NCBI GenBank assembly: GCA_963682025.1
Contig: OY821518.1
Coordinates: 10,220,090 to 10,284,089, forward strand
Reading direction: 5' to 3'
Length of the DNA: 64,000 bases
Source of the DNA: Cordilura impudica
Lineage: Eukaryota > Arthropoda > Insecta > Diptera > Scathophagidae
Shown: positions 29,385-42,140 of the stretch, piece by piece
How positions within the stretch are numbered: the stretch's first letter is position 1
Layout of the letters: the number at the start of each line of letters is the position of its first letter
Notes under the pieces: model-generated
Told to the model about the DNA's origin: nothing
What the model saw: only the letters and a program-made list of their open reading frames with translations
Databases searched by the model: none
Program-made: the position numbers and the translations under genes

Positions 29385-32300
29385 AATATTTAATTTTTAA
29401 TTTTCAATTTCCAATATTTATTTTTTAATTTTTAAGTTTTAGTTTTTAATTTTGAATTTTTAATTTTTATTTTTTAAGCTTTAGTTTTTAATTTTTAGTT
29501 TTTAATTTTTAATTATTTTTAATTTTTAGTTTTTAATTTTTAATTTTTAATTTTTAATTTTTAATTTTTAATTTTTAATTTTTAATTTTTAATTTTTAAT
29601 TTTTAATTTTTAATTTTTAATTTTTAATTTTTAATTTTTAATTTTTAATTTTTAATTTTTAATTTTTAATTTTTAATTTTTAATTATTAATTTTTAATTT
29701 TTAATTTTTAATTTTTAATTTTTAATTTTTAATTTTTAATTTTTAATTTTTAATTTTTAATTTTTAATTATTAATTTTTAATTTTTAATATTTAATTTTT
29801 AATATTTAATTTTTAATTTTTAATTTGTAATTTGTAATTTTTAATTTTTAATTTTTAATTTTTAATTTTTAATTTTTAATTTTTAATTTTTAATTTTTAA
29901 TTTTTAATTTTTAATTTTTAATTTTTAATTTTTAATTTTTAATTTTTAATTTTTAATTTTTAATTTTTAATTTTTAATTTTTAATTTTTAATTTTTAATT
30001 TTTAATTTTTAATTTTTAATTTTTAATTTTTAATTTTTAATTTTTAATTTTTAATTTTTAATTTTTAATTTTTAATTTTTAATTTTTAATTTTTAATTTT
30101 TAATTTTTAATTTTTAATTTTTAATTATTAAGTATGAATTTTTAATTTTTAATTTTTAATTTTTAATTTTTAACTTTTAATTTTTAATTTTTAATTTTTA
30201 ATTTTTAATTTTTAATTTTTAATTTTTAATTTTTAATTTTTAATTTTTAATTTTTAATTTTTAATTTTTAATTTTTAATTTTTAATATTTAATTTTTAAT
30301 TTTTAATTTTTAATTTTTAATTTTTAATTTTTAATTTTTAATTTTTAATTTATAATTATTAATTTTTAATTTTTAATTTTTAATTATTAATTTTTAATTT
30401 TTAATTTTTAATATTTAATTTTTAATATTTAATATTTAATTTTTAATTTTTAATTTTTAATTTGTAATTTGTAATTTTTAATATTTAATTTTTAATTTTT
30501 AATTTTTAATTTTTAATTTTTAATTTTTAATTTTTAATTTTTAATTTTTAATTTTTAATTTTTAATTTTTAATTTTTAATTTTTAATTTTTAATTTTTAA
30601 TTTTTAATTTTTAATTATTAATTTTTAATTTTTAATTTTTAATTTTTAATTTTTAATTTTTAATTTTTAATTTTTAATTTTTAATTTTTAATTTTTAATT
30701 TTTAATTTTTAATTTTTAATTATTAATTTTTAATTTTTAATTTTTAATTTTTAATTTTTAATTTTTAATTATTAATTTTTAATTTTTAATATTTAATTTT
30801 TAATATTTAATTTTTAATTTTTAATTTGTAATTTGTAATTTTTAATTTTTAATTTTTAATTTTTAATTTTTAATTTTTAATTTTTAATTTTTAATTTTTA
30901 ATTTTTAATTTTTAATTTTTAATTTTTAATTTTTAATTTTTAATTTTTAATTTTTAATTTTTAATTTTTAATTTTTAATTTTTAATTTTTAATTTTTAAT
31001 TTTTAACTTTTAATTTTTAATTTTTAATTTTTAATTTTTAATTTTTAATTTTTAATTTTTAATTTTTAATTTTTAATTTTTAATTTTTAATTTTTAATTT
31101 TTAATTTTTAATTTTTAATTTTTAATTTTTAATTTTTAATATTTAATTTTTAATTTTTAATTTTTAATTTTTAATTTTTAATTTTTAATTTATAATTATT
31201 AATTTTTAATTTTTAATTTTTAATTATTAATTTTTAATTTTTAATATTTAATTTTTAATATTTAATATTTAATTTTTAATTTTTAATTTGTAATTTGTAA
31301 TTTTTAATATTTAATTTTTAATTTTTAATTTTTAATTTTTAATTTTTAATTTTTAATTTTTAATTTTTAATTTTTAATTTTTAATTTTTAATTTTTAATT
31401 TTTAATTTTTAATTTTTAATTTTTAATTTTTAATTTTTAATTTTTAATTTTTAATTTTTAATTTTTAATTTTTAATTTTTAATTTTTAATTTTTAATTTT
31501 TAATTTTTAATTTTTAATTTTTAATTTTTAATTTTTAATTTTTAATTTTTAATTTTTAATTTTTAATTTTTAATTTTTAATTTTTAATTTTTAATTTTTA
31601 ATTTTTAATTTTTAATTTTTAATTTTTAATTTTTAATTTTTAATTTTTAATTTTTAATTTTTAATTTTTAATTTTTAATTTTTAATTTTTAATTTTTAAT
31701 TTTTAATTTTTAATTTTTAATTTTTAATTTTTAATTTTTAATTTTTAATTTTTAATTTTTAATTTTTAATTTTTAATTTTTAATTTTTAATTTTTAATTT
31801 TTAATTTTTAATTTTTAATTTTTAATTTTTAATTTTTAATTTTTAATTTTTAATTTTTAATTTTTAATTTTTAATTTTTAATTTTTAATTTTTAATTTTT
31901 AATTTTTAATTTTTAATTTTTAATTTTTAATTTTTAATTTTTAATTTTTAATTTTTAATTTTTAATTTTTAATTTTTAATTTTTAATTTTTAATTTTTAA
32001 TTTTTAATTTTTAATTTTTAATTTTTAATTTTTAATTTTTAATTTTTAATTTTTAATTTTTAATTTTTAATTTTTAATTTTTAATTTTTAATTTTTAATT
32101 TTTAATTTTTAATTTTTAATTTTTAATTTTTAATTTTTAATTATTAAGTATTAATTTTTAATTTTTAATTTTTAATTTTTAAATTTTTAATTTTTAATTT
32201 TTAATTTTTAATTTTTAATTTTTAATTTTTAATTTTTAATTTTTAATTTTTAATTTTTAATTTTTAATTTTTAATTTTTAATTTTTAATTTTTAATTTTT

Positions 32301-32905
32301 AATTTTTAATTTTTAATTTTTAATTTTTAATTTTTAATTTTTAATTTTTAATTTTTAATTTTTAATTTTTAATTTTTAATTTTTAATTTTTAATTTTTAA
32401 TTTTTAATTTTTAATTTTTAATTTTTAATTATTAAGTATTAATTTTTAATTTTTAATTTTTAATTTTTAATTTTTAATTTTTAATTTTTAATTTTTAATT
32501 TTTAATTTTTAATTTTTAATTTTTAATTTTTAATTTTTAATTTTTAATTTTTAATTTTTAATTTTTAATTTTTAATTTTTAATTTTTAATTTTTAATTTT
32601 TAATTTTTAATTTTTAATTTTTAATTTTTAATTTTTAATTTTTAATTTTTAATTTTTAATTTTTAATTTTAATTTTTAATTTTTAATTTTTAATTTTTAA
32701 TTTTTAATTTTTAATTTTTAATTTTTAATTTCTAATTTTTAATTTTTAATTTTTAATTTTTAATTTTTAATTTTTAATTTTTAATTTTTAATTTTTAATT
32801 TTTAATTTTTAATTTTTAGTTTTTAATTTTTAATTATTTTTAATTTTAAATTTTTAATTTTAAATTTTTAGTTTTTAATTTTTAATTATTTTTAATTTTA
32901 AATTT
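29385..32905 (+). repeat. Heptamer (TTTTTAA)n satellite, about 3.5 kb, with higher-order repeats
   Basis: Almost uninterrupted tandem TTTTTAA. Variant units recur at regular distances: the TTTGTAATTTGTAA doublet at about 29824, 30461, 30825 and 31287; TAACTTTTAA at 30171 and 31004; TATAATTATT at 30351 and 31191 (840 bp apart); ATTATTAAGTATTAA at about 32140 and 32430. These show segmental duplication of blocks within the array. Confidence 0.97.
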
Positions 32906-32915
32906 TAAATATTAA

Positions 32916-32918
<3 letters not shown>

Positions 32919-32955
<37 letters not shown>
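32919..32955. repeat. Poly(T) tract
   Basis: A T run of more than 35 nt closes the satellite on its right side. Confidence 0.9.
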
Positions 32956-32956
<1 letters not shown>

Positions 32957-34668
32957 TAGCGGTGATAAGTGCTATCAAACCTTATACTCACTTTTTGTGA
33001 AGTATATTTTTCAGCAGTTCGTCAATTCCACCCAGGTGTGCCAATTCAACGATTTCAATATTAAGAATCATGGTTAACTATTAATTTCAGTCAACATGTA
33101 TCGATTTTATAATAAAATATCTTCACTAGAGAAATGTTTACGTGTTTGAAAAAGACATTAACACAGTTTATGTTAAATAATGGTAACATCAAAGAAATAA
33201 ATAAGTTCATTCTTACGTAAGGGTTTTGGGTGTAAAAAAGGAATATACTAAATTTTGAAGTGGTCAAAAAATATATTTTTACGTAAACTCTTATTTATTT
33301 AAAAAAAAACACACGAACACAAATGTTGACCTCACTAATTCAATAAATTGAGGTAAATATTACAACATCTAAACAGAATAAGAAACAAACCAAAAATTAT
33401 CCAAAAATATCTATTCGTATATACAACTAACTATTTGTTTACAACAAATAGGAAGAATAACATATAAAATATTAAATAGAACAACAACAAACTCTTAAAA
33501 GAAATATTAGAAATATGGATTCTAGAGTATGGATGTACATATGTCGTAATACTAAAGGCGGTCAAGGTTAGTTACAATTTTGAAAGAAAGACAAGACTGT
33601 GAAAGATTTCTTTATTAAGAGGAAATAAATTAGTTTATAAATGTATATAGATATTAAAGAAATATTCGTATGAATATACAAGAGATAATACAAAATATGT
33701 AACAGAAGTTCGATCATAAATCTTTAAGTGCCTGCCATCCATTTAAGAGCAACAATATTTTTTAACGAAGGGCATTGAACGTAGAAATATCCACCACTTC
33801 AAATGATTTAAATAGTAACACTATGAATTTAAAACATTCATTCATTTAAGCAGTCATAAATTTCATATGTTTTTATTAACTTAAAGTTGGAAAAACAATT
33901 TTATTTACAGAACTTCTGGTAATAGTATTAATATAAATTGGTAAATCACAAACGTCAGAGCCGTTTTTTTTTTTTTTAGCTTTTACACATTTAAGTGGTT
34001 TTTCCAGAATTATGGTTAATGTTTCTTTGGTAACCTCGATTTTTTTAATAAAATAAAGTATTAAAAAAAAGGATTGAAGTTTATCATGACACTAGTTTCA
34101 GCTGATCAAATAGCTTTTCTGCACTCCATCCGAATATACTTATATGAGTTGTCATATAAATTAAGGTAATGCTTATATTTTTTACAAAAAGTTTTGAAAT
34201 AATTTCAAAGTGTGACTTTTTGTTGTTCTACCAAGTCATAGCATAAGATTATTTCAAGACAGGAGAAAATAGGGCAAAACTCTCCACCTGTCATTTGATA
34301 ATAAAAACCTCTGTGCACTTACGTGGGCAACACTTAGACATTTCGACATTTGTTAAAAAAGGGGACTAAAAATTACATTTTATTACATTTCCCGAGATGC
34401 CAAATTTACATTTGCACTTGCTAGAAAAAGTATCGAACACTTGAAGAACAAAATTTTAAATATTAATTCAAATTTTAATAAAATATTTTAAATTACGATC
34501 TTTTTACCATTGACACATTTGGAATTTTAGTTGTTTTCAAACAACGTACGGAAAGTTTTTACTTAATTCTTTTTGTTTAATACGCAGTTTGCCAGAAAAA
34601 GTATTCGTACATTCATACAATTAGGGGAATCCCACGAGTTATGCAACGACGTACAGGGCTGTTGTATC
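32956..34668. other. Non-coding stretch, nothing recognised
   Basis: No open frame, RNA gene or repeat structure that I can support. AT-rich, moderately complex sequence. Confidence 0.5.
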
Positions 34669-34677
34669 AATTTTATT

Positions 34678-35782
34678 AAGGGTGTGAAGTTAGCGACGAA
34701 AGATAACTACGTTTTTCAAAAATGTTAAATACTTAACAGAGACTGTTAAATTAACATAATTTTTGTGAAGATAACTACGAAAGTTAAATACATTTTCAAA
34801 TAAGTTAAGGGGTTTAGATATATAGTGGCATTAGTAAATTATAAAAAAAAAAATAAAAATAAATTGAATTTTACAAAAAGTTAAAAGTCTAAACAAATAC
34901 AATAAAATTGTTTCTACTATAATATGGGAAAACTAAATGACAAAATTTGACGAAATGATCCGATTAGGGGCTTAGCCCTATATGGCAGTTTGTACATTAG
35001 GACTAGTAGTTTACAAAAACACCCCAAATACGAAAATCGTTAGGAACGTTTTTGAGAAATATCGTTTCAAAAAAAACATATGAAATTTTTTTCTACTACT
35101 ATAGGGGAAAACTAAATGACAAAATTTGACGAAATGGTCCGATTAGGGGCTTAGCCCTATATGGCAGTTTGTACATTAGGACTAGTAGTTTACAAAAACA
35201 CCCCAAATGCGAAAATCGTAAGGAACGTTTTTGAGAAATATCGTTTCAAAAAAAACATATGAAATTTTTTTCTACTACTATAGGGGAAAACTAAATGACA
35301 AAATTTGACGAAATGGTCCGATTAGGGGCTTAGCCCTATATGGCAGTTTGTACATTAGGACTAGTAGTTTACAAAAACACCCCAAATACGAAAACGATAT
35401 TTCTCAAAAACGTTCCTAACGATTTTCGTATTTGGGGTGTTTTTGTAAACTACTAGTCCTAATGTACTAACTGCCATATAGGGCTAAGCCCCTAATCGGA
35501 CCATTTCGTCAAATTTTGTCATTTAGTTTTCCCATATTATAGTAGAAACAATTTTATTGTATTTGTTTAGACTTTTAACTTTTTGTAAAATTCAATTTAT
35601 TTTTATTTTTTTTTTTATAATTTACTAATGCCACTATATATCTAAACCCCTTAACTTATTTGAAAAACGTATTTAACTTTCGTAGTTATCTTCACAAAAA
35701 TTCTGTTAATTTAACAGTCTCTGTTAAGTATTTAACATTTTTGAAAAACGTAGTTATCTTTCGTCGCTAACTTCACACCCTT
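34678..35782. mobile_element. Foldback (FB/MULE-like) element with 9-bp target duplication
   Basis: Ends AAGGGTGTGAAGTTAGCGAC and its exact inverse. Arms of about 385 bp are nearly perfect inverted copies. The sequence AATTTTATT is repeated directly outside both ends (34669-34677 and 35783-35791), a 9-bp duplication as known for Drosophila Foldback and MULE-type elements. In the left arm a unit of about 179 bp (landmark GGGAAAACTAAATGACAAA at 34926, 35104 and 35283) occurs three times; the right arm has one. Total 1,105 bp, non-coding. Confidence 0.9.
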
Positions 35783-35791
35783 AATTTTATT

Positions 35792-36433
35792 TAACCCATT
35801 CGATCCCTCTCTACTCGCTTATACTCACGTCAATTATGTCATGCTATATCTCACATGTTACTATTTTTTTAAAGAGTTTTTTGTTATACATATTAGTTAA
35901 CCCTACGATGCATACCCAACTTTTTCTACGAGAACACACACCCGGGATACGTTTGTACCTACAAATATTCTACCTGGTTCAAGAGATCTAGGCAAAAAAG
36001 GTCAAGGGCATGGGATAGCCAAATGTTGCAAAAACAACCCTTGGAAAATCCAAATACTACAAAAACTGGGTTTTCACTTGAATTTGGTACCTACATGCAC
36101 TCTTTTGCTTATATCTTTTGAACCAGGTGGAATATTTGAACGCTTTAAACGTTGAAATGCTTGTTTCATGTTAGACTACACATTTAACAAACAAAAACTA
36201 AAAAAATTTTGTTTTGTATTCATCAGAAATATGAAAAACAACATTTGGCTATCCCATTACGTAGGTGTCGACTTTGGAAACTCGTAGCTCCTGAACCACT
36301 GATCCGAATTGGATCAAGTAACCCTTAAAATATTAGAAATTACTTATATTTCCTAGATCTGAGATCTCTAAGTTAAGCCGCTCCTGAGTTACAGCACTGC
36401 AAAGATGCAATTGGATACATTTGATGTATCCAA
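35792..36433. repeat. Region with two nested inverted repeats
   Basis: ATGGGATAGCCAAATGTTG (36010-36028) is inverted at 36241-36259, and AATATTCTACCTGGTTCAAG (near 35966) is inverted near 36113-36134 (GAACCAGGTGGAATATT). Probably a MITE or part of a larger element; no coding sequence. Confidence 0.5.
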
Positions 36434-36435
36434 TA

Positions 36436-38832
36436 CAGTGGACTCGCAGAAACATGAACACTCTTTTTTTAATTGACTATTCCAAAACGTGAACGAAGTT
36501 CAGTAGCTCTAAAACGTGAACACATTTTTTTATAAGAAATGTTTCTTTTTCTTCAATATTTTAGCAATTTGTTGAATCCCCGAATAATAATTTCATCACG
36601 TTCTTATAGTAAACACTTTTCTAACGTGAACAGGTTCGTTTAACTTTCAGTCGTCCTGCGACAGTTTCAATAAAAGCATCTCTAAGTGTTAAAGTGAAAG
36701 TGATTTTATAAGTAAATTTTCGTTACTACTAAAAAGCCAAAAGTTTTAACTCCTAAAGAAAAATCAGATATTCTTAGTTATTAAGAAAATGTTCCAGTGT
36801 CTCCAATTTAGCAAAAAAGTATAATGGTGCAAAATCGACAATTTGTGCCATAAAAAAAAAGAAAGAATCCATTAGAAAATGTGTTGACAACAACATTTTC
36901 TAGCTCTGGAAAACGTAAAACGTTAAATACCTCAAAGCTTCCTAGAATGGAGCAAGGCATTTACAAATGGTTTATTCAAACTCGAACGAAAAATTTACCA
37001 ATAAGTGGACTTATTCTAAAAGCAAAAGCTTTAGAGATTCACTCAAAAATTAATGAAAATAACCGTGGTTTTAATGCCAGTGATGGATGGCTCCGAAAAT
37101 TTAGGAAAAGATACGGCATTCGACTACTAAAAATTTGCGGAGAAAAGCTCTCTGCGCAGCCCCAGTTGGTAGATCCGTTTGAAGTAAAATTAAAGGCAAA
37201 AATTTAAGGGCTCGGATTGTGCAATGACCAACTTTATAACGCCGATGAATCTGGCTTGTGATGGAAAAATTTACCGGACAAAACATAAGCAACGATTTAC
37301 ATTTATGTTTGTGTAAACGCGGCAGGAACACATAAAATAAAACTCCTTGTGATTGGAAAGGCCAAAAATCCCAGAAGCTTAAAAAATTGCATATGCGCGG
37401 TGAATTATAAAAGCTCAAAGTCTGCTTAGATGACATGTGCCATTTTTAAGGACTGGTTTCATCACTCATTTGTTTCGTAGGTAAAAACATCACATTTATG
37501 AAACTTTAACTTTTATAAGTTCTTATTTAGGTTACAGAATTCTTAACAGAAAAGGGGTTTCCTGTAAAAGCTATTTTGTTAATAGAAAATGTACCGTTAC
37601 ATCCACCAGAAACCTAGTTAAACTCTACAGATGGCTTAATTTGTGCAATGTTTTTGCTTCCTAACGTCACATCCCTCATCCAACCTATGGATCAGTCTGC
37701 ATGGAATTGGCTATCAAAGGACGTTATCCAAATGCTGGAAAAATATTTTGAATTTAAATATTTTAAGAGAAAACGGGAATATGGAAACCCGACAGTTAGA
37801 AGAGAGAGTTGACCTTCTTAATACCTTGATTCCTCAGTTTCGGTAAATAAAAGATGTAAACATGCAAAATAGTTTTGTATATTTTTATTTCAGGTTGAAT
37901 TTACTGCTTCAAATGTGGAGGAATGGATTAAACAAAACTAATGAGTACTCAACAGAATGTGATATTTGTGAAATCCCAGAAGAATCTGACGATAATGAAT
38001 CCATTTTAGAAGAGCCAATAATTAAAATAAAAAGGAAGGAAGTTATTGATGCAATTGATACGACTTTAAAATGACTGAAAGTGAAATGGTCGATCAAGGT
38101 GACATTAGAGTACTTAGAAATCTAAGAGAAAGGGATGTATTAAAGACGCTGGAACAAAAGAAACAACAAAAAAAGATTACAGAATTTTTTGCTTAAGAAT
38201 GTTGTTCGTCTACAAAGAACCATTAAAGGAAATATAATTTCTTTTAATTCATATTAATTCATATGTTTTTCCAAAGGAAAGTTAGTTTTAATGTTTTTTA
38301 TAATATAGTGTTTTTAAAACACCTTTCCTGTCCACTAAAGAAAATTTATTTTTGTCTATTTATATTAGTAATTTTTTATGTTATCCCTAATTAAGGTGAA
38401 TTTCTACAATCAATAAAATGATTTTGTAACAGTACTGGGTGCTTTGTTTTATTAAAAAAAAAAATATTATTAAAATCTGAAAAATCTCTGGTCCGTATTA
38501 TATTTTTAGAATAAGATGCCATTTTTAGAAAACTTATAGAATTTTAAAACAGAAAACATTCTAAAATTCTGATAAATTTTTCGTATAAAAAATCTTAAAT
38601 TCTAAGCTATTTTTTCCATCAATAAAATATTCAAAATCTTTTCATATTTTATTTTTTGTTTGTTTAATAATCAATATAATGATTGGTTCTGAAGTAATTG
38701 GAACAGAATTTATTCTAAGTGGATCAATTCTGTAGTAAAATAGTTTTAAAAATTTTTAATCACAAACGCGAACAAAATCAGAAACACGAACACCCCTTGC
38801 AAAAATTAGTTCACGTTTTTGAGAGTTCACTG
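36436..38832 (+). mobile_element. Second Tigger/pogo transposon
   Basis: Inverted ends CAGTGGACTCGCAGAAACAT and (reverse) CAGTGAACTCTCAAAAACGT, each flanked by TA. 2,397 bp, the normal size of a Tigger, with an inactivated transposase inside. Distinct family from the element at 4361. Confidence 0.88.
36740..38196 (+). pseudogene. Tigger/jerky-like transposase pseudogene
   Basis: N-terminal KVLTPKEKSDIL (36735), then an open stretch 36881-37207 with KLPRMEQGIYKWF, FNASDGWLRKFRKRYGIRL and CGEKLSAQPQLVDPF: the CENP-B-type DNA-binding part. Frames continue through YNADESGLWWKNLP (first catalytic D), a shifted AIFKDWFHHSF, VKAILLIENVPLHPPE (second catalytic region, E instead of D in LLIDN) and NVTSLIQPMDQSAW (third). 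Several stops and frame changes. The acidic C-terminal tail (ECDICEIPEESDDNES) is at 37940-38010. Confidence 0.85.
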
Positions 38833-39012
38833 TATATTGAAATGGTAAACAAAAAAAAAATGTAACGGTAAAACTTGCATATTCTTTTTGTCAACAGTCA
38901 TTTTCGTTTTTGGAATTTTTTTTTTTTCACTTTTTGTTGCAATTTGCTTGAAATTAAATACTGCCAAATTGAAGTGAAAAGCAAATTAAACGCATCTACA
39001 TATCGCATCTGT

Positions 39013-39398
39013 ACCTCTAAAGTGAGTGAACTCAAAATTTTTCAATTTTCACTTTTTGCAAGAAAACGATACACAGTGGTCATATCTATCCACTGTAAAA
39101 ATATTACATCGGTTTTTCTAGTCTTTCGCAAAAAAAAAAAAAAATACAGTTGTATTCCTCTTTGTTTTATAAGAGTAGCTTCTTTAGAATCCACTAAAAA
39201 GACATATTTTGAGTTGTACCCAACAAACTTGTAATTTATTTAATCACCGAAAAAATTGCAAAAAAATTACTGTTGTAAACTTATTATTCGCAATTATTCA
39301 CAATGAAACAACTGTTTTTAAATTTTATAGTAAATTAAAAAAAAAAACCGTTTTTTGCCTCTACTGAAAATTTAAGAATTTTGACTCACTTTAGAGGT
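39013..39398. mobile_element. MITE with ACCTCTAAAGTGAG termini, full length
   Basis: 386 bp between ACCTCTAAAGTGAG and its inverse CTCACTTTAGAGGT. Internal homology to 9383-9708. No coding capacity. Confidence 0.8.
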
Positions 39399-39671
39399 GT
39401 TTAAATATTTAAAAAAAAAAACATATAAGGAAACTATAAGAAAATTGTGGAAAGTATTTTTTGATAATGATATGTATTTAAAGTTAGCTTAATGCAAACA
39501 CTATTGCATCTAGATTGTCCCATTGTAATCGTATGAGTACAGGCTATAACACACTTTTCCAAAAACTTTTTAATTCTTTTTTTTTTTTTTTTTTTTCATT
39601 TTAATATTATTTGAGTGCTACTAAGATGAGTATTACAAAAATTATTGTTTAAACTTGATTTGACTTAACTA
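39399..39671. other. Short non-coding spacer
   Basis: A/T-rich, nothing recognised. Confidence 0.4.
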
Positions 39672-39673
39672 TA

Positions 39674-40583
39674 CAGTAGGTGACAAAACAGTGGAAACTG
39701 GTACAAAATCCTAAATTTGTCAAATTAGTTTTTTTAATTTTTTCAAGTTAAGCCCTATTTTTCTTTTGCGAAATCACTCTTCTCTATTGAAATTAACAAA
39801 TTTGTTACATAGATTAAGGGGAAAAAATATTTTTCATTGATGCCAAAACAATGGAAACTTTTAAACTTCTGTATCAGAGTTGATTAAAACAATAAAAATA
39901 GAAGAATGTATGATAGAAACGTCTTTACGACGACACAAGGGAAAAGTCTAGACACAAAATATACAAATAAAACTTAAATTTGGTGGTGGTAATATTATGG
40001 TGTGGATCCAATTACTCTAACTGGAATTGCATACAGGCAAATTCTAAATGACGCGAAAGAAAATATGCCCATGGGCTGAAAGTTTCAGCATGACAATGAC
40101 TGAAAGAACACCTCTAAATTTGTAACCGAATAGCTATAATCTAATGCAGTTAGTCGTTTAGAATGGCCAGACCAATCAACAGATCTCAATCCCATATATA
40201 ATCTATTGGAAATTGTAGATCGAAAGATATGATCACAAACAGACAGATCTCATAGAGGCAGTTAAAAGTAAAAAATGTCAAAATGGATATCATCAACAAT
40301 TTATTTGATTCCAAGCCATTGTGAAACAGTACTAAAGAACAATGGATACCCAACAAAATATTGAAACCAAAAATAGAAAGTTTTCTAAAGATTTCAAATG
40401 TTTTGTCAACATCCTAAAAATGAATACTTTTAAGTTTTGCTATTTTTTTTTTTCTTTCTGAAATTAAGATATTTTATATTAATATTTATTAAAAAAAAAA
40501 ATAAAATTAAAATTATTAAATTAATAAATTAATTATGATCCAATTTTTTGATATTGACTGTTTAATAGTATTGTCACTCACTG
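39674..40583 (+). mobile_element. Tc1-like transposon, internally deleted
   Basis: Inverted ends CAGTAGGTGACAAAACAGT and (reverse) CAGTGAGTGACAATACTAT with TA on both sides. Inside, broken Tc1 transposase frames: RRHKGKV, FGGGNIMVW, FQHDND-like (CAGCATGACAATGACTG) at 40087, and LIEAVKSK..NGYHQQFI near the end. The N-terminal DNA-binding part is missing. Confidence 0.83.
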
Positions 40584-40599
40584 TATATTTCTTTCGAAA

Positions 40600-42131
40600 A
40601 CTTATTTTGAAATGAGACTCAAAATGAAAGAAATCGTTGCTGACGAGAGAAAAATTATTCTTCAGCTTAGAAATGAGGGTAAATCTTTTCGTGAAATAGC
40701 TTGGATAAGAGGCCGAGATCACTCCTCAGTACAGTACATCTTTCAAAACTAACAATCCACCATTTAAATTTTGTCAAAACCTCCTTCTGGCCAATTATTT
40801 TGACGTCACTAAAACAGAATCCCAGAATTATTGCTTCCAAAATTTGTTCTAAAACCAAAAAATGCTGCGACGACATCCCATGAAGATATTAAAAAAAAAA
40901 TATATATAACAATCATTTCACATAGGAAGATATTAATTTCCGATATCAATAGAAAAAACGTCTGGACTTTGCAAGGCTTCAGAAAGCAAGTTTTTTTATT
41001 TTCCCCATTTGGGGTTGTATAGCAGACAACGGGGTTTCCATTATTGAGAATATAATGTATTAAATTGGATACACAACCATTTTAAAACAAAATCTTAAAC
41101 AAAACGCACAACAAATGGGCCTGAAAGAAGGTTTATGGTTCCAAAACAATAATGATTCAAAAAATGGGGATCTACAATAATAAAAAAAAACATGTGATTC
41201 CGATCGCAGGGGAAATGTGTAAACATCTAGTAATTAAAGATTTTTTTAAAGCACTTTCTTAAAATCAAACAGAAAGCGTATCACTTATTATTATTATTAT
41301 TTATTATTTTAACCGGTTAATTTTTAATTTTTCGTTTTTTATATTTTATTTTAAATTTTTCGTTTTTCATTTTTCATTTTCAATTTTCATTTTTCTTTTT
41401 TTATTTTTCATTTTTCACTTTTAATTTTTAATTTTTTATTTTTTATTTTACATTTTTAATTTTTTATTTTAATTTTTTATTTTTAATTTTTTATTTTTCA
41501 TTTTTAATTTTTCATTTTTATTTTTAATTTTTAATTTTTTATTTTTCATTTTTTTTTTTCATTTCTTATTTTTCATTTTTAATTTTCAAACAGGTTATCA
41601 TAATATCATAATTTTTTTCACCAATACAATCACATTTTGTCTTACGACTCACATGTTACGCTCACATCTTACGCTCACATGTTACGCTGTTTTTGAAATT
41701 TACCCCCCTGCGCGTATAGATGTTTACACATCAATAAATTGAAATCACCACCCCAATCACCTGATCTTGGAGCATTTGTATTACTTTACTGTAGCGCAGA
41801 ATCCGCCAGCATAAAATAACCTCAAAGGAAATGTTGAAAAGCGTAATTTTGGATACCTTTAATGTAATTTTAGTTTTTTTTTCTTTTTTTTTTATTAATA
41901 TTTCAAATGTACGAAACTTTTTCTTATAATTTTTTTTACGTTTTTACCTGCACAAAATTTTTTTAAATGCAATAAACATTAAAAAAACTAATAAATAGTT
42001 TAATAATTTATTAGAAAAATAATAATTTATCTCAGTTAATTTGTTTTTTTTTTTTTTTTTTTTTTTTGAAAAAAATTTATAATTAGATTGTTGTACGGAA
42101 AAAACATCATTGTTTTTATAAAAACACAATA
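40600..42131 (+). mobile_element. Second Tc1-like transposon, interrupted by a MITE
   Basis: The N-terminal MKEIVADERKIILQLRNEGK and SFREIA helix-turn-helix (40624-40700) is followed by broken Tc1 frames (SKPPSGQ, KNAATTSHEDIKK, INRKNVWTLQGF). The catalytic part at 41090-41180 and 41750-41830 matches the copy at 24094-24290. A MITE sits in between, and the 3' non-coding part to GTACGGAAAAAACATCATTG equals 24290-24585. Confidence 0.75.
41215..41731. mobile_element. MITE with decayed A/T array, nested in Tc1
   Basis: ATGTGTAAACATCTAG at the left and GATGTTTACACAT at the right. The inside has a degenerate TTTTTAATTTTTCATTTTT array (41310-41585) followed by the CAAACAGGTTATCATAATATC block and CACATGTTACGCTCACATC repeats. 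It cuts the transposase exactly where the 24.1-kb copy is continuous. Confidence 0.75.
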
Positions 42132-42140
42132 ATTAAGAAA

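Noticed and set aside
29385..32905. Heptamer array as a telomeric repeat
   Set aside because: Flies of this group do not use a short telomerase repeat, and the array is internal with transposons on both sides.
29385..32905. Heptamer array as CRISPR-like
   Set aside because: No spacers; the DNA is eukaryotic.
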